Origin: Shewanella oncorhynchi
GTDB taxonomy: Bacteria; Pseudomonadota; Gammaproteobacteria; Enterobacterales; Shewanellaceae
Assembly: GCF_012584455.1 (NCBI RefSeq)
Contig: NZ_JABAEB010000003.1
Location: 1-63,543, forward strand
Reading direction: 5' to 3'
Length of the DNA: 63,543 nt
Below, piece after piece: positions 1-7,615 of this stretch (positions are counted from its first letter, which is position 1; the number at the start of each line of letters is the position of its first letter). A program made the position numbers and the translations under genes. The notes under the pieces were generated by a model. It saw nothing but the letters and a program-made list of their open reading frames with translations. It was not told the DNA's origin and made no database searches.

Positions 1-304
1 CACGCATATCTGACCAATCCACCAATATTGTCGGCATCGTATGTGCTGTTAGCAACCACTTTGCATGCCACTGATAAACAGCCATTCTTTCATGGTGAAG
101 ATGCGGGTTGCCCAACAATCTATCCATGCGTTTTATTGAGTGCTTAGTATGAGTGCTGGTGCCATCAATGTGCCGCCCTAAATGCGTTAGGGTGAGGCAA
201 TCCGCGTTGATAAGTGCTCGGCAAGCAACCATGAGGGTATTGAGTCGCTTTTGATGGATTTCTGGACAATGTTGATAGAGAGATTGATGTAAGATAGTTA
301 ACAC
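1..304 (-). CDS. IS4-family (IS10-like) transposase, N-terminal part
   Basis: An open frame runs from a GTG at 304 off the left edge of the window, giving 101 residues beginning VLTILHQSLYQHCPE and containing GTSTHTKHSIKRMDRLLGN. This matches the N-terminal DNA-binding part of IS10/IS4-group transposases. The DDE catalytic core lies outside the window. An AAGG ribosome-binding site sits just upstream, and both it and the GTG fall inside a stem described separately. The element end at 420 agrees with an IS10-group assignment. I cannot tell whether the transposase is intact beyond the edge. Confidence 0.75.
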   Translation of the reverse strand, partial: MLTILHQSLYQHCPEIHQKRLNTLMVACRALINADCLTLTHLGRHIDGTSTHTKHSIKRMDRLLGNPHLHHERMAVYQWHAKWLLTAHTMPTILVDWSDMR

Positions 305-372
305 TTGCACCTTGAAGCCCTGTGATTGATGTTTGTTCGCACTTCCATCTGATCACACTTCAAGGTGTAAGT
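302..372 (-). promoter_or_regulatory. fold-back stem over the transposase start (IS10-type protection)
   Basis: CACCTTGAAG at 308-317 is perfectly complementary to CTTCAAGGTG at 358-367, and the pairing extends with mismatches on both sides. In a transcript reading in from outside the element, this stem would bury the AAGG ribosome-binding site and the GTG at 304. IS10 is known to use such a fold-back to block translation from read-through transcripts. The stem is seen directly; its role is inferred by analogy. Confidence 0.5.
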
Positions 373-420
373 TCACTCCAATCTAATGATTTATATGTAA
401 ATCATCAGGGGATTCTTCAG

Positions 421-461
421 TGCTCGACCGCCCCGTCCATGGGGCGGACGGTCGTCTCGCT
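421..461 (-). repeat. hairpin repeat copy C, cut by the IS
   Basis: The stem CCGCCCC (428-434) / GGGGCGG (441-447) encloses a six-base loop that reads ATGGAC on the minus strand. Flanking GACCG and GTCGAGC are shared with copy A at 2804-2869. The repeat stops at the IS terminus, so the insertion sequence appears to have landed inside it. It is one of four copies recognised in the window. Confidence 0.6.
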
Positions 462-532
462 AATCACCATGGCTCACCTTTCGTGCATTCACGTAACATG
501 TAGATTTAAAAATTATCCGCTTGATTACCTTG

Positions 533-904
533 TTAGGCCAGAAAATTAAAAATTACATAACTCATTGTAAATAAAAAAATTGGTACAGTGAGAATATTGA
601 ATAATGAATTAACGATTATTTTTCCATTTCTCTCTGATAGACTCACTGAATCTCCTATTTTATAGATATAAACTAATAATCCATTGTCAGCTTCAAATTT
701 GCAGTCAACTCCACTTGAATTCTTGTAAGAAATTTCTATAAGTGTTGATTTGGCCGTGCCAGTAAGGCTTCTGTTTCTAGTGATGAAATTAGTGACTACA
801 CCAGAAACTCTGCTGCCTGTAAATAACAGGTGTAATCTATAAAATAATAAAGCTATGGCGAGTACAAATAAGGAGTAGCTTAAGATTGTGAGGTACCAAT
901 ACAT
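533..904 (-). CDS. small DUF3592-like membrane protein
   Basis: An internal ATG at 904, preceded by AAAGGGAAAGGT, opens a 123-residue protein in the same frame as the RAYT fusion. It has one hydrophobic helix at about residues 5-27, a beta-rich middle (SRVSGVVTNFITR ... DNGLLVYIYKIGDSVSL) and a second hydrophobic helix at the C-terminus. This layout is that of DUF3592 proteins, whose function is unknown. The good ribosome-binding site suggests that this, not the fusion, is the real product. CCTAACAAGG at its 3' side resembles the start of an attC site, so it may be a gene cassette. Confidence 0.5.
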   Translation of the reverse strand: MYWYLTILSYSLFVLAIALLFYRLHLLFTGSRVSGVVTNFITRNRSLTGTAKSTLIEISYKNSSGVDCKFEADNGLLVYIYKIGDSVSLSERNGKIIVNSLFNILTVPIFLFTMSYVIFNFLA

Positions 905-1657
905 ACCTTTCCCTTTTGAAAGTATGAAGTAGTTATGTGTGTGCCTAACTATTTCGAGATAATCCGTTAAGGAAAACGCAATGCCTTTAGGCTGGTTCTC
1001 GCGGTCATTACCGATAAAAGGCAGTAGATTTTTAGGTTGTTCACCTTTTAATGCGGCCCGAATGCGCAGCTGAATACTGGTATGGTCGGATTGTTCTGGC
1101 GTATCCGCTATTTGGGCTCTAATCGGATTCAAATCAACGTAGGCCATACAGGTTAACACAGCGGCTTCATCGAGTAAGGCTTGGGCTTTAAAGCGTCCTT
1201 CCCAAAAACGACCAGTACAGTTATCTTCTTGATTTGCTTGTCTTGCTATTGGTTCATGAAGGCAGCGCATAAACCATGAAATATCGCATAATCGGCTGCG
1301 GTAAATTGCGATTGAATGCCTTAATCGGTTGACCTCGTGAGCTTCAACTAACTCACCTTTAAACAGCTTATGCCATTGCTCAAGTACTTCGCGGTCAGTC
1401 CAACGATTGGCACTGTCGATATCGACCCGCAGCACCACATGCAGATGATTCGACATCACCGCAAAGGCTGCCACATCAATGGCAAAAACGGCTTCAAGTT
1501 CAAACAGTAGTGACTCAACCCAACCACGGCGATGGTCATAGTTTTTTCCAGAATAGGTATCATCGCCACACAAAAACGCACGCCGAACAACGCGGCTACA
1601 GCAATGGTAATAGGGCGTATCTTCAAGACTAATTTGAGTTCTGCGAGGGCGCGGCAT
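533..1657 (-). CDS. truncated RAYT (Y1 transposase) fused in frame to a DUF3592-like protein
   Basis: The 374-residue frame is chimeric. Residues 1 to about 237 are a REP-associated tyrosine transposase: N-terminal MPRPRRTQISLEDTPYYHC, the metal-binding HLH in MSNHLHVVL near residue 70, and YVDLNPIRA. The family normally runs on after FSLTDYLEIV, but here the sequence turns into unrelated RHTHNYFILSKGKG and then a small membrane protein. The junction falls on GTTAGGC (943-949, minus strand), the consensus end of an integron attC site. A strong AAGGAGG precedes the ATG at 1657. The transposase half lacks its C-terminal part and is probably inactive. Confidence 0.6.
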   Translation of the reverse strand: MPRPRRTQISLEDTPYYHCCSRVVRRAFLCGDDTYSGKNYDHRRGWVESLLFELEAVFAIDVAAFAVMSNHLHVVLRVDIDSANRWTDREVLEQWHKLFKGELVEAHEVNRLRHSIAIYRSRLCDISWFMRCLHEPIARQANQEDNCTGRFWEGRFKAQALLDEAAVLTCMAYVDLNPIRAQIADTPEQSDHTSIQLRIRAALKGEQPKNLLPFIGNDRENQPKGIAFSLTDYLEIVRHTHNYFILSKGKGMYWYLTILSYSLFVLAIALLFYRLHLLFTGSRVSGVVTNFITRNRSLTGTAKSTLIEISYKNSSGVDCKFEADNGLLVYIYKIGDSVSLSERNGKIIVNSLFNILTVPIFLFTMSYVIFNFLA

Positions 1658-1762
1658 ACAAACCTCCTTGTTTAATGCTTAACCCAAGCTATAGTCGGAG
1701 GTTAACAACTGCGCCATTAAGGCTGGGTGTCCAGTTTTGCTCTCCTTGCTCTCCTTGCCTTG

Positions 1763-2347
1763 TTAGCTTCTTGCTTCCCAGCCATCTTTACCATGAGAAT
1801 ATAGTTCCACTTTCATGTCTTCATCCCAACTTTCAGGATGAGGTACAAATGCTAAGAAGTAATTATCGCCATCTTCCGGTACAGCACCACTCAGTATTGA
1901 TAACGCCCAATTTTTTATACTTTTACTTTGAGAGAGTATCAATAGCTTATTTTCTGATCGAGCCATGGCCAATTTACTAAAATCGATTATAGAAGCGCGA
2001 CTATCGCTTCTTTGAAATTCACTTTCAATAGCCCATTCCATTTTATTCACATAGATTAGCTGCTTCTTGTTTGACGCAGAAGGTATAGATTTAACATTCA
2101 CAACACTAATATCAAAAAGCAATTCATTTAATTTAAATTCGCTTCTATTATCAGAATAATCTGCTGAAAAAACTCTGTATTCAGTTTGAACATATTCTTC
2201 TCTAAATGATGCTGCGATGTTTTTCACCCAAGCTTTACTTCTCGCTGCATGAAATAATCTAGGCTTAGAATAATTTGAACTTATACATTCTTGAAATGCA
2301 TCTCTTAACGAATTCTGCAATTTTTCTAAAAGCATCGATTTATCCAT
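1763..2347 (-). CDS. hypothetical protein, cassette-like
   Basis: This 194-residue protein is not recognised. It looks soluble, with no signal peptide or membrane segment, an N-terminal helix (MDKSMLLEKLQNSLRDAFQE) and a mixed C-terminal part ending DGWEARS. The ATG lies three bases after an attC-like GTTAGCT, and the stop codon is embedded in GCTAACAAGG, the usual start of an attC site. This tight fit between two recombination-type sites is typical of integron cassette genes. It is AT-richer than the core genes further right. No function is proposed. Confidence 0.6.
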   Translation of the reverse strand: MDKSMLLEKLQNSLRDAFQECISSNYSKPRLFHAARSKAWVKNIAASFREEYVQTEYRVFSADYSDNRSEFKLNELLFDISVVNVKSIPSASNKKQLIYVNKMEWAIESEFQRSDSRASIIDFSKLAMARSENKLLILSQSKSIKNWALSILSGAVPEDGDNYFLAFVPHPESWDEDMKVELYSHGKDGWEARS

Positions 2348-2349
2348 GA

Positions 2350-2409
2350 AGCTAACGTCTTAGTATTTATGCGCTGCGCTGTTTGCAGGGTATAAATCGC
2401 TTGTTGGAC
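2350..2409 (-). other. attC-like site
   Basis: On the minus strand a 60-bp interval begins GTCCAAC, which fits RYYYAAC, and ends GTTAGCT, one base off GTTRRRY. It contains the partial inner palindrome ATTTAT ... ATAAAT. Sixty bases is the length of short attC sites, and it lies directly before the ATG of the cassette-like gene at 2347. Pairing of the arms is imperfect and no integrase gene is visible, so the call is tentative. Confidence 0.35.
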
Positions 2410-3024
2410 TTGGCCGCTGCCACATCCATGTCAATTGGTATAGATGATGCTATAGGAATTTGCTTTTTTGCGGTAGCGGTTTTTTATACAGTTTGATGCG
2501 TAATCACTTGATATCGTTTTAGCTTTCTTATACATCCACACTCACGCCTGACTGATTATTGACCTTGGTTGACAGCATTTTGGCCCCATATTCAGGCTAA
2601 CACTCGTACCACATTTTCTTATTGGCTAACGTAATTGCGGTTGGATCAAACTGATAAGGCCAGAACTCTGTAGCATTACTAAAATTGGGCCAACATACTA
2701 ATGTTGAAGTGAGCTAGATGCACCATTGCTAACGAGGAATGGGGCAATAGCTTTTTAGCTGAATGAAAAGCGAGAGGGTTAGTGAGGATTGGCATTGTTG
2801 CAACAGTGACCGTTGGCGGCATGGATGCAGCCGTCGAGCCCTCAGGGACGAGTTTATGGCGAGTCACTGGGGAAATAATGACAATAAATGCCACTCAACT
2901 GTCGAGAGTGTTATCTCAAATGGGAGTGAACCAGTATAACGTCAACTGCAGTTCTGCTCGCTGCGTGCTAGCAGAACTGACAGATTACACTTTCTTAACT
3001 TTGCTTACCTTTGCCAAAATTCGC
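2410..3024. other. 615-bp gap: repeat A, a hairpin and no convincing gene
   Basis: Apart from repeat copy A and a ten-pair inverted repeat at 2949-2979 (CAGTTCTGCT / AGCAGAACTG), I find no supported gene. The minus strand around 2540-2690 has protein-like composition interrupted by one in-frame TAG and could be a decayed gene, but nothing is recognisable. Confidence 0.4.
2804..2869 (+). repeat. hairpin repeat copy A
   Basis: The outer stem is CAGTGAC (2804-2810) / GTCACTG (2863-2869). The inner hairpin is GGCGGC (2815-2820), loop ATGGAT, GCAGCC (2827-2832). CGTCGAGCC and CAGGGACGAG follow. Copy B at 31035-31130 has the same layout with different but still paired stem bases, indicating that the fold is conserved. 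Confidence 0.6.
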
Positions 3025-3420
3025 TTATCCCGTGCAGGCAGGCAGGTATTCTGATAACTCAAGCAGGTTACAATCGGGGTCGCGGATATAGACAGAGTTT
3101 ATCCGGCCTGTGGCGCCGGTTCGTAGCACTGGGCCTTCAATGATTTCAATCTGAAGTGCGTTTAAATGGGCGATCACTTCTTCTATATTGTGGCTGACCA
3201 CAAAACACAGATCGGCACTGCCGGGCATGGCTGCTGCGGCTTTAGGTTCAAATTCTGCGCCCGCTTGGTGCAAGTTAATCTTTTGGTCGCCAAAACTTAA
3301 CGCAATACGCTGATTGCCAAATACCACTTTTTTCATCCCGAGCACGGTTTGATAAAATTCGACACTGACGGCGATGTCTTTTACGGTTAAGACCAAATGA
3401 TCTAAGCGGGTTACGCGCAT
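3025..3420 (-). CDS. VOC (glyoxalase/bleomycin-resistance) superfamily protein
   Basis: This 131-residue cytosolic protein has the vicinal-oxygen-chelate fold. It starts RVTRLDHLVLTVKDIAVSVEFYQTVLGM and ends RDPDCNLLELSEYL, the two metal-ligand regions (H8 and a late Glu). The length is normal for a single two-module VOC protein of the STM3117 type. The substrate cannot be predicted. It stands alone, with no operon partner on its strand. It is the first ordinary chromosomal gene to the right of the accessory block. Confidence 0.85.
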   Translation of the reverse strand: MRVTRLDHLVLTVKDIAVSVEFYQTVLGMKKVVFGNQRIALSFGDQKINLHQAGAEFEPKAAAAMPGSADLCFVVSHNIEEVIAHLNALQIEIIEGPVLRTGATGRINSVYIRDPDCNLLELSEYLPACTG

Positions 3421-3607
3421 TTTACTTTCCTTAGAATGGCTCAGAGTGGGCTCTGATTTTGAACGCTATCTCTACACTTGAGACGAATAAGAGTCAGATA
3501 CCTTACATCATGTGCTGGTGCAAAAGTGACTCTGTGGTAGCATTTGTGGCGTTTTTTTGCGTAAATATTTTGTGCCTATTATATCCCTATGACCGAATGA
3601 GAGTGTG

Positions 3608-4189
3608 ATGAAGAAAACCTTAGCCCGCGGCTTAATGAATCTATTACCTATGGCCTTGAGTTTGTGGCTGTTTTGGTCGCTGTTTGTATCGTTAGATGGT
3701 TTAGGAATTGTGATTTTAGAGTTGGTAGGGATTAACCAACACTTTGTCGGCGCGGGATTTATGCTGGTGGTGGCATTAGTTTTTGCCGTGGGCCTGCTGT
3801 TTTCGGTCAGCCCGATTGTGTGGCTTTATGGTTGGCTTGAGCGCCAGTTGATGCGTTTCCCATTGTTTAAATCGGTTTATGGCAGTATCCGTGATATCGC
3901 CTCTTTGATGAATCGTGATGGTAAGCCAACAAGCCAAAAGACAGTGTTAGTGAAACAGGCGAATGGCAGTTTTGTGGTGGGCTTTATTATGACGGATACG
4001 CCGCCACAGCCCTTGTTAGATGCGCTACCAGAGGGCGATTGGGTGCCTGTGTTGTTCCAATTGAGCTATCAAATGGCGGGCGTGACGAGCTTAGTTAAGC
4101 GGGATGATTTAATTATGGTTGATTGGTCGTTTGAGGAGGCGATGCGCTTCAATTTAACTGCTGGTATCTCGCAGTCACCGACTAAGTAA
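3608..4189 (+). CDS. DUF502 family inner-membrane protein
   Basis: About 193 residues with two hydrophobic segments (about 10-32 and 48-75) followed by a soluble domain containing PLFKSVYGSIRDI and FQLSYQMAGVTSLV, the usual DUF502 features. The function of the family is unknown. A GTG at 3605 lies directly before the ATG at 3608. I prefer the ATG because the weak GAGAG lies at a better distance. A rho-independent terminator follows at 4256. Confidence 0.85.
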   Translation: MKKTLARGLMNLLPMALSLWLFWSLFVSLDGLGIVILELVGINQHFVGAGFMLVVALVFAVGLLFSVSPIVWLYGWLERQLMRFPLFKSVYGSIRDIASLMNRDGKPTSQKTVLVKQANGSFVVGFIMTDTPPQPLLDALPEGDWVPVLFQLSYQMAGVTSLVKRDDLIMVDWSFEEAMRFNLTAGISQSPTK

Positions 4190-4587
4190 TCCGATGAAGG
4201 TTTGTGCGTTTTAGCGTTTAAAATTAAATTTGATGATTTTTGTGGTATAATTTTTTGGCGACCAATATGGTCGCCATTTTTTATGCTGAATATTCTAGTA
4301 ATATATTTGTTTTATGCTAAAGGTGGGTGTTAGCTGCCTTAGTGGTGTTAATTCTGTTTATCCATCAATCATTGGCTTAAAAAAGTCGAGTGTTGTTAAT
4401 CCCGTTGTTCAGATCCTGTCGCGTTTAGCCATAGCGAGTCGTTGCCATGATCTTTGGGATTTCCCCCATACTGGTCATAGATGAGCCACGCAGTATTAAC
4501 CAAATTTTAAGTATAAGTTTTGTCCTATCTCGCCGTTGGTATGTTGAGATATTTGGAGTGTGAACCCGCTAGAAATAGGGAGAGTCA
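4190..4587. other. 398-bp intergenic region before the BCCT gene
   Basis: It contains the terminator at 4256-4282 and then about 300 bp without an open frame of note, presumably carrying the promoter of the BCCT transporter. No clear operator was seen. Confidence 0.5.
4256..4282 (+). terminator. rho-independent terminator after the DUF502 gene
   Basis: TGGCGACC, loop AATA, then TGGTCGCCA is followed by a T-run. Ts also precede the stem, so it could work in both directions. Confidence 0.85.
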
Positions 4588-6564
4588 ATGTCAATCAAGT
4601 CTAGTATTAATCCGCCGGTATTTTATTCGTCGGTCTTTTTCATCATCTTGATGGTGATGATTTGCGCAGTATGGCCCACAGAGGCAAACACCTTTTTTAG
4701 ATCAATGCAGTCATGGATAGAAATGAAAGCCGGTTGGCTTTACATTCTAAGTGTGGCGTTTTTCCTGATTTTTATCATATTTGTCATGGTCAGTCGCTTC
4801 GGCGATATCAAACTAGGACCAGATCATTCAGTGCCTGACTACAGCTATAAAAGCTGGATCGCCATGTTGTTTTCGGCGGGTATGGGCATAGGTTTGATGT
4901 TTTTTGGGGTAGCCGAACCTGTGATGCACTATCTGGCGCCGCCGGATGCAACTCCAGAGAGTCTTATTGCCGCAAAAGAGGCAATGAAGATCACTTTCTT
5001 CCATTGGGGACTGCATGCTTGGGCGATTTACGCTGTGGTGGCATTGAGTCTGGCCTATTTCTCTTATCGACATAAGTTACCGTTATTGCCGCGAAGTGCG
5101 CTTTATCCCTTAATTGGTGAACGCATCTATGGTCCTATTGGCCATACAGTGGATACCTTTGCTGTGCTTGGCACTATGTTTGGGGTGGCGACATCACTGG
5201 GCTTTGGGGTGTTGCAGGTTAACTCGGGTCTGAGTTATCTATTTGAAGATTTACCCAATAATGCTGTGGTGCAGGTGTGTTTGATTATCGGCATTACTTT
5301 ATTGGCGACATTATCGGTATTTTCTGGTCTCGATAAAGGCGTGAAACGCTTAAGCGAACTCAATCTGGGTCTCGCGATTATTTTATTGCTTATCGTCTTG
5401 ATCCTTGGCCCTACGGTTATGCTGTTGCAGGCTTTTGTGCAGAATACTGGTAGTTACTTAAGTGATTTAGTGGGCAAAACCTTTAACTTGTACGCTTATG
5501 AACATAAGGAAGATTGGCTCGGAGGCTGGACCTTGCTCTATTGGGGCTGGTGGATTTCCTGGTCTCCTTTTGTCGGTACTTTTATTGCGCGTGTGAGTCG
5601 CGGCCGTACCATCCGTGAGTTTTTGATTGGTGTGTTATTTGTGCCATCGGCGCTGACCTTTCTGTGGATGACGGTATTTGGTAATACGGCGATTGATTCG
5701 ATTATGAATCACGGCGCGACCTATCTTGCCGAGGCGGTGAATACCGATGTGTCAGTGGCCTTGTTTGTGTTTTTCGAGCACATGCCGTTTCCTACGTTAC
5801 TTTCTGGGATTGCGATTTGTTTAGTCGTCACTTTCTTTGTGACCTCGTCGGATTCGGGATCCTTAGTGATTGATAATCTAACCTCGGGCGGCGATAACAA
5901 TGCCCCCGTATGGCAGAGGATCTTTTGGGCACTGTTGCAAGGGGTCGTTGCTTCGGTATTGTTGTTAGCGGGTGGGTTACAGGCGCTGCAAACGGCGGCA
6001 ATCGCCAGTGCTATGCCGTTCTTAGTGGTGATGCTATTCATGTGTCTGGGCCTATTTAAAGCCCTGAAAAATGATTGGCTGAAGATTAATAGCGTGCAGT
6101 TACACAATACTAGTGTGCAATACGCCAAAACTAATATGAGCTGGGAAGAGCGTATTGGGGTTTTAGTCTCGCATCCTACCCATGAAGAAGCGCAAGTGTT
6201 CTTGAATAATGTGGCTACGCCCGCTTTGTCTAAAGTGTGCCAACACTTTATGGCTAAAGGCATAGTGGCCGATCTTGAATACTTAGATGGCCGCGTGCGA
6301 CTAGTGATCAGCAATGAGGTGAATTTGCCCTTTGTTTACGGTGTACGAACGCGTTGTTTTGATATCACTAACCCAATAGGGACTGAAATCGAGCAGGGCA
6401 ATACCTTGTATTACCGCGCCGAAGTGTACCTTGAACAAGGTGGTCAGCATTACGATGTGATGGGTTATACCGAAGAGCAAATTCTCGCGGATGTGGTGAC
6501 TCAGTATGAAAAATACTTACACTATTTGCATCTGTCGAATGCCGATCATGCCCACGTAAGTTAA
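4588..6564 (+). CDS. BCCT-family betaine/choline/carnitine transporter, BetT-like
   Basis: This 658-residue inner-membrane protein has about 12 membrane helices and the family signature around residues 310-345 (WTLLYWGWWISWSPFVG then FIARVSRGRTIREF). The long soluble C-terminal tail from MSWEERIGVLVSHPTHEEAQ (about residue 515) is typical of the BetT branch, where it senses osmotic strength. The ligand (choline, betaine or other quaternary amine) cannot be fixed from sequence. The start is supported by AGGGAGAG eight bases upstream. It is monocistronic, closed by the terminator at 6675. Confidence 0.9.
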   Translation: MSIKSSINPPVFYSSVFFIILMVMICAVWPTEANTFFRSMQSWIEMKAGWLYILSVAFFLIFIIFVMVSRFGDIKLGPDHSVPDYSYKSWIAMLFSAGMGIGLMFFGVAEPVMHYLAPPDATPESLIAAKEAMKITFFHWGLHAWAIYAVVALSLAYFSYRHKLPLLPRSALYPLIGERIYGPIGHTVDTFAVLGTMFGVATSLGFGVLQVNSGLSYLFEDLPNNAVVQVCLIIGITLLATLSVFSGLDKGVKRLSELNLGLAIILLLIVLILGPTVMLLQAFVQNTGSYLSDLVGKTFNLYAYEHKEDWLGGWTLLYWGWWISWSPFVGTFIARVSRGRTIREFLIGVLFVPSALTFLWMTVFGNTAIDSIMNHGATYLAEAVNTDVSVALFVFFEHMPFPTLLSGIAICLVVTFFVTSSDSGSLVIDNLTSGGDNNAPVWQRIFWALLQGVVASVLLLAGGLQALQTAAIASAMPFLVVMLFMCLGLFKALKNDWLKINSVQLHNTSVQYAKTNMSWEERIGVLVSHPTHEEAQVFLNNVATPALSKVCQHFMAKGIVADLEYLDGRVRLVISNEVNLPFVYGVRTRCFDITNPIGTEIEQGNTLYYRAEVYLEQGGQHYDVMGYTEEQILADVVTQYEKYLHYLHLSNADHAHVS

Positions 6565-6625
6565 GTAACGTAAGCCCGTAACGTAAGTTAAGTAAGCTAA
6601 GCCAGTAACGTAAGTCAGCTTAGCC
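6552..6625 (+). repeat. degenerate tandem repeat, ~24-27 bp unit
   Basis: Three degenerate units built on GTAACGTAAGTTAAGTAA and CTAAGCC lie end to end. The first overlaps the last codons and stop of the BCCT gene. The number of units may vary between strains. Confidence 0.6.
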
Positions 6626-6674
6626 ATTTACGTCTACAAATCGCGCACGATTAACCCGCAAAGTGCGGGAGATA

Positions 6675-6718
6675 TTGCCCCAAGTGATAACTCGGATTAT
6701 CCTTGGGGCAATTTTTTT
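6675..6718 (+). terminator. rho-independent terminator after the BCCT gene
   Basis: TTGCCCCAAG (6675-6684) pairs with CTTGGGGCAA (6702-6711) and is followed by seven Ts. Confidence 0.85.
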
Positions 6719-6742
6719 AGGGTTTGTTTTAGGGATTACACT

Positions 6743-7105
6743 ATGTCATCAGTGCCAGGCCAGAGTAAGTTAGATAAAGTATTAGCCGATGCGCGGGAGT
6801 ACAAAGCTAAGCGTGAGAGCGGTTACCGTGAGCAAGCGTTAAAACTCTATCCTTGGGTGTGTGGCCGCTGTACCCGCGAATTTACCCCAAAAAACTTAAG
6901 TGAACTGACTGTACATCATAGGGATCATAACCACGATAACAACCCGTCAGACGGTTCAAACTGGGAATTATTATGTCTTTATTGCCATGACAACGAACAT
7001 TCTCGCTTTGAAGAATTGATCCGTTACGGTAGCACCACAGAAACCAAGCAAGCGGCGGCGACCTACAATCCCTTTGCTGACTTGAAATCAATGCTGAAAA
7101 AATAG
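6743..7105 (+). CDS. yajD: YajD-like HNH nuclease family protein
   Basis: This 120-residue protein has an HNH zinc fold: CGRC (about residues 40-43), LTVHHRDHNHDNNPSDGSNW (about 57-76) and LCLYCHDNEH (about 79-88). Sequence and length match the YajD family of gammaproteobacteria. Nuclease activity is likely from the intact HNH motif, but the cellular role is not known. It follows directly after the BCCT terminator and has its own transcription start region. Confidence 0.85.
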   Translation: MSSVPGQSKLDKVLADAREYKAKRESGYREQALKLYPWVCGRCTREFTPKNLSELTVHHRDHNHDNNPSDGSNWELLCLYCHDNEHSRFEELIRYGSTTETKQAAATYNPFADLKSMLKK

Positions 7106-7162
7106 TCTTGTGGGCTGTTAGCTGGATGAGCTTGCGCAGAGGGTGGCGTTAGCGGATGGGGT

Positions 7163-7396
7163 TTAGTCCTTGTCGGTTAAACGCGCCTCGGCAGCTAACC
7201 ATTTATCACGACTTAAAATATGCTGATTTTCACTGCCTTCAAATAAAGCTTTACGGGCGGGAAGTTGCTGACAAATGGCTGCTTGTTGTGCTTCGCTGCT
7301 CGTACGCCAACTGACGATTTCATCGATATGTCGAAAGCAGCCCATGCAGTAGTCTTCGTCATTTAAACCGCAGCGTGCGACGCAAGGTGAAAGCAT
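7163..7396 (-). CDS. DUF1289 family protein
   Basis: This 77-residue protein begins MLSPCVARCGLNDEDYCMGCFRHIDEI. The four spaced cysteines in CxxxC and CxxC form and the following EIxxW are the DUF1289 signature, probably a small metal-binding fold. The function is unknown. It is convergent with the yajD-like gene, 57 bp apart. Confidence 0.85.
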   Translation of the reverse strand: MLSPCVARCGLNDEDYCMGCFRHIDEIVSWRTSSEAQQAAICQQLPARKALFEGSENQHILSRDKWLAAEARLTDKD

Positions 7397-7421
7397 AGGT
7401 GTCCTTTGGAGCCTTATGGCT

Positions 7422-7477
7422 AGTTAACCGAAGCCAGTTAACCGAAGCCAGTTAATCAAAGTTCGTTAACCTATGCT
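7422..7477 (+). repeat. 14-bp tandem repeat, four units
   Basis: AGTTAACCGAAGCC occurs twice perfectly (7422-7435 and 7436-7449), then twice in degenerate form. It lies between the DUF1289 start and the methyltransferase gene. Confidence 0.75.
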
Positions 7478-7615
7478 CGCTAACGCGTGTATTCAGTTAA
7501 CGATATGGTTGAGTGTTTAAAGGCCGCGATACTAACATTTTTTCGCATAAAGTCATCTTTAGGGCGCATTCCCTTAGCCTAAGGTGAGACAAGTATTTTT
7601 TACACTGGGCATGAC

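Larger units (their letters stand above)
1..420 (-). mobile_element. IS10-like insertion sequence, 5' end
   Basis: Reading inward from 420 on the minus strand, the terminus starts CTGAAGAATCCCCTGATGAT, closely resembling the IS10 terminal repeat (CTGAGAGATCCCCTCATAAT, from memory). The terminal repeat covers about 397-420. The transposase start lies about 115 bp inside, as in IS10. The adjacent nine bases, TGCTCGACC at 421-429, partly fit the IS10 target preference NGCTNAGCN and would be the target duplication. The other end is beyond the window, so the duplication cannot be confirmed. Confidence 0.7.

Noticed and set aside
2540..2690. Minus-strand stretch reading as protein (NATEFWPYQFDPTAITLANK) with one TAG inside
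   Set aside because: Composition suggests a decayed gene, but there is no start, no recognisable family and only about 50 codons, so it is not listed as a pseudogene.
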